From Amycolatopsis vastitatis (lineage in GTDB: Bacteria; Actinomycetota; Actinomycetes; Mycobacteriales; Pseudonocardiaceae), in contig NZ_NMUL01000031.1 in assembly GCF_002234595.1 (NCBI RefSeq), positions 1 through 64,000 of the forward strand: a stretch of 64,000 nucleotides of DNA, written 5' to 3'. The notes beneath the pieces are model-generated. The model saw only the letters and a program-made list of their open reading frames with translations, made no database searches and was not told the origin of the DNA. A program made the translations under genes and the position numbers. Positions 57,594 to 64,000 of the stretch are shown here, piece by piece. Every line of letters begins with the position of its first letter. Position 1 is the first letter of the stretch.

Positions 57594-58091
57594 ATGGACG
57601 GCGGCTTCACCGAGTACGCGACCACGCGGGCGGCTTGGCTGCGCAAGGTCGCGTACTTGCTCTGCGGCGACTGGCACCGGGCCGACGACCTGGTCCAGTC
57701 CGCGATCACCCGCCTCTACACGAACTGGCACCGCGCCGGGCGGGCGGACAACCTGGACGGGTACGCCCGCCGCACGCTGGTCAACACGTTCCTGGCGGAG
57801 CAGCGGACATCGTGGTGGCGGCGGGTCGAGCTGCGCCAAGACGACCAGGACCCGCCCGTCCCCGGCTCGGACGTCGAAATGGCCCTTGACCTGCGCGCCG
57901 CGCTGGAACGTCTGCCGGCGCGGCAGCGCGCCACGGTCGTCCTGCGGTACTTCTGCGACCTGCCGGTCGCGGACACCGCGCGGGCGCTGGGCTGCTCCGA
58001 AGGCACCGTCAAGAGCCAGACCGCGAAGGCCGTCGACACGCTGCGCGAGCTGCTGCGCGAGCCCGTCAGCATTCCGGAGGGACGACCATGA
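57594..58091 (+). CDS. ECF RNA polymerase sigma factor (SigE-like family)
   Basis: A 165-residue sigma factor: region 2 (EYATTRAAWLRKVAYLLCGDWHRADDLVQSAITRLYTNWHRA, with DLVQ near -10 contact) and region 4 (ALERLPARQRATVVLRYFCDLPVADTARALGCSEGTVKSQTAKAVDTLRELL). This is the actinobacterial SigE-like small ECF class common in streptomycetes. ATG 57594 has GGGGGG before it; GTG 57570 is an alternative. Its TGA overlaps the next ATG (ATGA), which suggests the membrane protein downstream is its regulator. Confidence 0.9.
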   Translation: MDGGFTEYATTRAAWLRKVAYLLCGDWHRADDLVQSAITRLYTNWHRAGRADNLDGYARRTLVNTFLAEQRTSWWRRVELRQDDQDPPVPGSDVEMALDLRAALERLPARQRATVVLRYFCDLPVADTARALGCSEGTVKSQTAKAVDTLRELLREPVSIPEGRP

Positions 58092-59074
58092 CCGACCACG
58101 AACTGACCACGATGTTGAAGGAACTGGCCGACGCGCCCGCGCCGCCGCCCCGGATCGACGTCGGCCGCGCGCGCCACATCGGGGGACGCCGTCGTCGTGT
58201 GCGGACCACCGCGCTGGTCGTGGGCTCTGCCGCGGTGGTCGCGGCCGGCGGGGTGGTGGCGGTTTCGGTGTTCCGGCCGTCCCCGGCACCTGCGCCGGTG
58301 GCCGTGGCGCCCGCACCCCGCCCCGTGTCCGTCGCGCCGGCGCCCACCGACAACCCGCTGGTGGCGAAGGCGAGCTTCGGCTGGCTCCCGGAGGAGATCA
58401 AGGGCATCGAATACGCCGCCGGCGGACACGGCGACACTGTCTTGGCCATCGGCCGCGGCGACCTGGCCCCGATGATCTGGCTCTCGGTCGACGACCGCGA
58501 ACCGGGCCCCCCACGCGACCTGAGCGGCACGCCGAAGCAGGTCCCGCAGAAGGTCGGCGGCCGCGACGGCCACTGGATCACGACCGACGTGAACGACCCT
58601 CTCAACCACGGCGACAGCTACTTGCGCTGGCCGACCCCGGACGGCCGGTGGGCCCAGCTGCACACGTACTACCTCGCCCGGCCCGACCTGCAGCAGGCGC
58701 TGGTGCGGGTCGCGGGCGAGGTGACCTTCGGGCCCCGGGCGGTGCCCCTGCCGCTGCGCATCAGCAGCCTCCCGCCGTCGTTCCGCCTGTCCGACGCCTC
58801 CACGTCGCGCCGTCCGGACACCGACGGCGTCCCCTGGCAGCTGGTGCTGCAGTACTCGTCGAACGGCGCTTTGGTGACGATCAACGTCTCACCGCCGGGC
58901 GCCCGCCGCACGTACGGCCTCGGCGACCCGCGGTGCACGACGAAGAACGGGCTGCGGGCGTGCGTCGCGATCGACCACCCGCAGGCCGCGGGCATCGACG
59001 CGCAGGGCTTGCTCGACCGCGTCACCCTGCTCGGCCCGGACGAGACGAAGTGGACCACGCACGTGATCGAATGA
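58088..59074 (+). CDS. Membrane protein cotranslated with the ECF sigma factor; putative anti-sigma factor
   Basis: A 328-residue protein with a 45-residue cytosolic N-terminus (MTDHELTTMLKELADAPAP), one membrane helix (TTALVVGSAAVVAAGGVVAV), a Pro-rich linker and a 240-residue outer domain without known homology (SFGWLPEEIKGIEYAAGGHGDTVLA). A single-span protein encoded right after an ECF factor with ATGA overlap is the usual anti-sigma layout, but no zinc-anti-sigma HxxxCxxC motif is seen, so binding is inferred. Confidence 0.72.
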   Translation: MTDHELTTMLKELADAPAPPPRIDVGRARHIGGRRRRVRTTALVVGSAAVVAAGGVVAVSVFRPSPAPAPVAVAPAPRPVSVAPAPTDNPLVAKASFGWLPEEIKGIEYAAGGHGDTVLAIGRGDLAPMIWLSVDDREPGPPRDLSGTPKQVPQKVGGRDGHWITTDVNDPLNHGDSYLRWPTPDGRWAQLHTYYLARPDLQQALVRVAGEVTFGPRAVPLPLRISSLPPSFRLSDASTSRRPDTDGVPWQLVLQYSSNGALVTINVSPPGARRTYGLGDPRCTTKNGLRACVAIDHPQAAGIDAQGLLDRVTLLGPDETKWTTHVIE

Positions 59075-59082
59075 GGGGATGA

Positions 59083-60507
59083 TCAGCCCTTCGGCACCGC
59101 CGGGTAGGGGACGAAGGTGCTGGTGTTCTCGTCGACGGTGAGCTGCTTGCCGATGGTCGGGAACGCGCGCTGGGAGCACGCCGGGCGTTCGCAGACTTTG
59201 CAGCCCATGCCGATCGGGGTCGCCGCGGCGGGCTCGTCCAGGTCGAGACCGGTCGAGTAGACGAGCCGCCCGGCGTGCCGCAGCTCGCACCCCAGGCCGA
59301 CGGTGAACGTCTTGCCGGGGCTGCCGTAGCCGCCGATGTTGCGCGACACCGTGCGCGCGACCCAGAAGTAGCTCTTGCCGTCGGGCAGGGTGGCGATCTG
59401 GGTGAGGATCTTGCCCGGCTGGGTGAACGCCTCGTAGATGTTCCACAGTGGACAGGCGCCGCCCACGCGGGAGAAGTGGAACCCGGCCGCGGACTGCCGC
59501 TTCGACATGTTCCCGGCCCGGTCCACCCGCACGAAGGAGAACGGCACCCCGCGCTGCTTCGGCCGCTGCAGGGTGGACAGCCGGTGGCAGACCGTCTCGA
59601 AGCCGACGCCGAAGTGGTCGCACAGCCGCTCGATGTCGTAGCGGAACCGCTCGGCCGTGGCGAGGAACGGGCCGTAGGGGAGGATCAGCGCCCCCGCGAA
59701 GTAGTTCGCCAGGCCGACGCGGGCGAGCGACCGGGCGGCCGGCCCGGAGAACGCCCACGAGTCGGCGAGCTCGGTGATCAGGTCGTCGTACTCCAGCAGC
59801 GCGATCTGGGAGGCCATCCGGAACGCCTGCTGCCCGACCCGCAGGCTCGGCGCCAGCCGCAGCACGCGGGTGACCGGCTCGTAGCGGTGCTGCTGGCCGG
59901 CGGATTCGTCGATGCCCTCGCTGGTCACCTCGACGCCGTAGCGCTGGGAAAGGCGTTCCTTCAGCGCGCTCAGCACCTGGCCGCGCTGCAGCGGGATGTC
60001 GGCCGCCATCTTCTCGGCGCGTTCGTCCAGTTCCGCGACATAGTTCTCGCGCTCGTAGAAGAAGTCGCGGACCTCCTCGTGCGGCAGCGGCGCGGCGGCG
60101 CTGCCGTGCAGGCCCAGGCCGTTTTCCGTGGTCAGCGCGGCGGTGTTCTCGACGGCGTTGCGGTAGCTGCGGTGCAGCTTGACCAGTGCCTGCGCGATCG
60201 CCGGCAGGTTCGTGGCCAGCTCGTTGAGCTCGCTCATCGTGACGTCGATGCCGAGGGCCTCGTCGAGCAGCGCTTCCTTGACGTCGGCGACCAGGCGGGA
60301 CGTGTCGTTGTTGGCGAAGAACTCGGTGTCGACCCCGAACGCCTGCGTGATCCGCAGCAGCACCGGGACGGTCAGCGGACGCGAGTTGTGCTCGATCTGG
60401 TTGAGGTAACTGGGTGAGATCTCGAGCACACGGGCGAGGTCGGCCTGGCTCATCGACCGGCTTTCGCGAAGGTGGCGCAACCGGGCGCCGGCGAAAGTCT
60501 TCTCCAT
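59083..60507 (-). CDS. ramB: RamB-type regulator of acetate/glyoxylate metabolism
   Basis: A 474-residue regulator: XRE helix-turn-helix at about 8-62 (LRHLRESRSMSQADLARVLEISPSYLNQIEHNSRPLTVPVLLRITQAFG), an IrrE-like middle part (about 180-290) and a C-terminal short-chain fatty-acyl domain with a Cys cluster (GMGCKVCERPACSQRA). RamB of Corynebacterium represses aceA, aceB and its own gene in the absence of acetate. ATG 60507 lies 228 bp from divergent aceA; RamB-like boxes fill the gap. Short-chain acyl-CoA is the likely effector. Confidence 0.92.
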   Translation of the reverse strand: MEKTFAGARLRHLRESRSMSQADLARVLEISPSYLNQIEHNSRPLTVPVLLRITQAFGVDTEFFANNDTSRLVADVKEALLDEALGIDVTMSELNELATNLPAIAQALVKLHRSYRNAVENTAALTTENGLGLHGSAAAPLPHEEVRDFFYERENYVAELDERAEKMAADIPLQRGQVLSALKERLSQRYGVEVTSEGIDESAGQQHRYEPVTRVLRLAPSLRVGQQAFRMASQIALLEYDDLITELADSWAFSGPAARSLARVGLANYFAGALILPYGPFLATAERFRYDIERLCDHFGVGFETVCHRLSTLQRPKQRGVPFSFVRVDRAGNMSKRQSAAGFHFSRVGGACPLWNIYEAFTQPGKILTQIATLPDGKSYFWVARTVSRNIGGYGSPGKTFTVGLGCELRHAGRLVYSTGLDLDEPAAATPIGMGCKVCERPACSQRAFPTIGKQLTVDENTSTFVPYPAVPKG

Positions 60508-60582
60508 TCGTGCCCTCCTTTCCGGAAGGTTTCCGGTCCTGAACGGTTACGTGACCGGTCAAGAACGCGGATTTTCGCGCAC

Positions 60583-60722
60583 TTGCGAACCGGCCGATTC
60601 GCAACCTTTGCAAAGAGCGTACGGAACCTTCGCACAAATTGGCAAATTGGACGACTGGACCCGGTTTTCCCTGGCGTGTCAGGGTCTGAGCAAGCAAAGC
60701 GAGCAATCGCAAACTTCGCAAC
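60583..60722. promoter_or_regulatory. RamB-like boxes in the ramB-aceA gap
   Basis: The palindrome TTGCGAA-8-TTCGCAA (60583-60604) is followed by AACCTTTGCAAA (60603-60614), AACCTTCGCACAA (60625-60637) and AAACTTCGCAAC (60711-60722). They share AACnTTnGCA and are close to the known RamB motif AAACTTTGCAAA. The last box ends 13 bases before the aceA start, where binding would block transcription. Confidence 0.75.
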
Positions 60723-60735
60723 ACCGGGAGATCCG

Positions 60736-62016
<1,281 letters not shown>

Positions 62017-62023
62017 TCCCGGC

Positions 62024-62065
62024 CGCGGCCTGACGACGGCATCCCCCCTCCGCCGTCAGGCCGCG
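62024..62065 (+). terminator. Intergenic hairpin between aceA and aceB
   Basis: CGCGGCCTGACG (62024-62035) pairs with CGTCAGGCCGCG (62054-62065); ACGGC/GCCGT offers an alternate inner stem. It could be a partial terminator or transcript stabiliser that sets the aceA:aceB ratio. Confidence 0.7.
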
Positions 62066-62111
62066 ACCTTCCCCTTCTTCCTTCCCCGCCCACAGCTCGC
62101 GGAGGCACCCC

Positions 62112-63719
<1,608 letters not shown>

Positions 63720-63727
63720 CAGGGGCC

Positions 63728-63759
63728 CCGGCTTCCCCTACCTGACGAGGGGAAGCCGG
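63728..63759 (+). terminator. Terminator after aceB
   Basis: CCGGCTTCCCC (63728-63738) and GGGGAAGCCGG (63749-63759) form a perfect 11 bp stem with a 10-base loop. Confidence 0.85.
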
Positions 63760-63789
63760 ATCCACACTGATTGGGATGGTGTGGTCCGG

Positions 63790-63830
63790 ACCGGTCCCGG
63801 TGGCGGCGGCTCCCCGCCACCGGGACCGGT
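63790..63830 (-). terminator. Terminator for the leftward gene at the window end
   Basis: ACCGGTCCCGGTGGCGG (63790-63806) pairs exactly with 63814-63830 around a 7-base loop, 12 bases past the stop of the leftward partial gene. Confidence 0.85.
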
Positions 63831-63842
63831 TCATTTCCGCCG

Positions 63843-64000
63843 TCAGGAGATCGCGTACGCCCGGATCACCGTCTGCCGCACGGTGTTCCCGCTGTCGTCC
63901 GACGCGCTCGCCCGCAGCGAGACGAAACCGCTCTTCGGATTCCGCGCCACGACGGTCCAGTGATCCCCGGTCCGCAGGGTGACCGCGGGCTGCCAAGTGC
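63843..64000 (-). CDS. C-terminus of a secreted protein, likely S8-family serine peptidase (partial)
   Basis: Only the last 51 or so codons are present, reading ...AVTLRTGDHWTVVARNP and SGFVSLRASASDDSGNTV and ending RQTVIRAYAIS. This end, 'LRTGDxWTVxxRNPKSGFVSLRASAxDxxGNTVxQTxIRAY', is familiar from the tails of large secreted subtilisin-like peptidases in Amycolatopsis and Streptomyces. The catalytic part lies beyond the window. The stop is TCA at 63843-63845 on the + strand. Confidence 0.65.
   Translation of the reverse strand, partial: TWQPAVTLRTGDHWTVVARNPKSGFVSLRASASDDSGNTVRQTVIRAYAIS

Overview
The window is 64 kb of very high-GC DNA. Real genes carry almost only G or C in third codon positions, use GTG and TTG starts often, and overlap by ATGA/GTGA. 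Actinobacterial markers are a mycothiol-dependent maleylpyruvate-isomerase-type enzyme, an F420-type luciferase-like oxidoreductase, a RamB-type glyoxylate regulator, a cysteine-ended leader peptide and likely leaderless start sites. With the extragenic palindromes seen here, this fits a Pseudonocardiaceae member, most likely Amycolatopsis or a relative (inference; no database was searched). It looks like chromosomal DNA: about 60 genes, one insertion sequence, and no rRNA, tRNA, CRISPR array or prophage recognised.

Layout. 1-2.97 kb: a degenerate tandem repeat, then a MocR-type regulator divergent from a carboxymuconolactone-decarboxylase-like gene and a PEP-mutase/isocitrate-lyase-like gene. 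2.98-9.75 kb: two acetate-type sodium/solute symporters, a DUF485 subunit, a second small membrane protein, a LytS/LytTR two-component pair and a class III nucleotidyl-cyclase homologue. 9.9-20.8 kb: a mannoside module, with CUT2-type sugar ABC transporter, mannose-6-phosphate isomerase and LacI regulator facing two secreted GH92 alpha-mannosidases; three GACAA(C/G)GTTGTC palindromes are the likely operators. 21-25.8 kb: small housekeeping genes and an IS5-like element that has split a palindromic extragenic repeat. 25.9-31 kb: zinc metallopeptidase lipoprotein, alpha-glucan phosphorylase and a luciferase-like oxidoreductase. 31-32.2 kb: a sulfur operon (leader peptide, cysteine dioxygenase, rhodanese). 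32.3-37.4 kb: ABC ATPase, enoyl-CoA hydratase, two methyltransferases, acid phosphatase, DUF427. 37.4-41.5 kb: LysR regulator, GH18 chitinase behind two dre-like palindromes, DUF2306 membrane protein, a GntR-TetR fusion regulator and a GNAT acetyltransferase.

41.5-42.3 kb is a gene-free island of repeats and palindromes. 42.3-52.2 kb is a run of regulator/enzyme pairs (PadR and FAD monooxygenase; XRE and NmrA-like; HxlR and VOC; TetR and TetX-like monooxygenase) with an MFS exporter, a mycothiol-dependent enzyme and an aldo/keto reductase. 52.2-59 kb: NlpC/P60 hydrolase, nucleoside hydrolase, hexapeptide acyltransferase, NADAR protein, threonine ammonia-lyase and an ECF sigma factor with a putative membrane partner. 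59-63.7 kb: the glyoxylate shunt, ramB divergent from aceA and aceB with RamB-like boxes between. The last 158 bases hold the 3' end of a gene resembling the tail of secreted S8 peptidases.

Two themes recur. Acetate: uptake at the left end, glyoxylate shunt at the right. Secreted glycan degradation: GH92, GH18 and intracellular glucan phosphorylase. Most regulators sit next to a visible palindrome, so the window offers many regulator-operator pairs to test.
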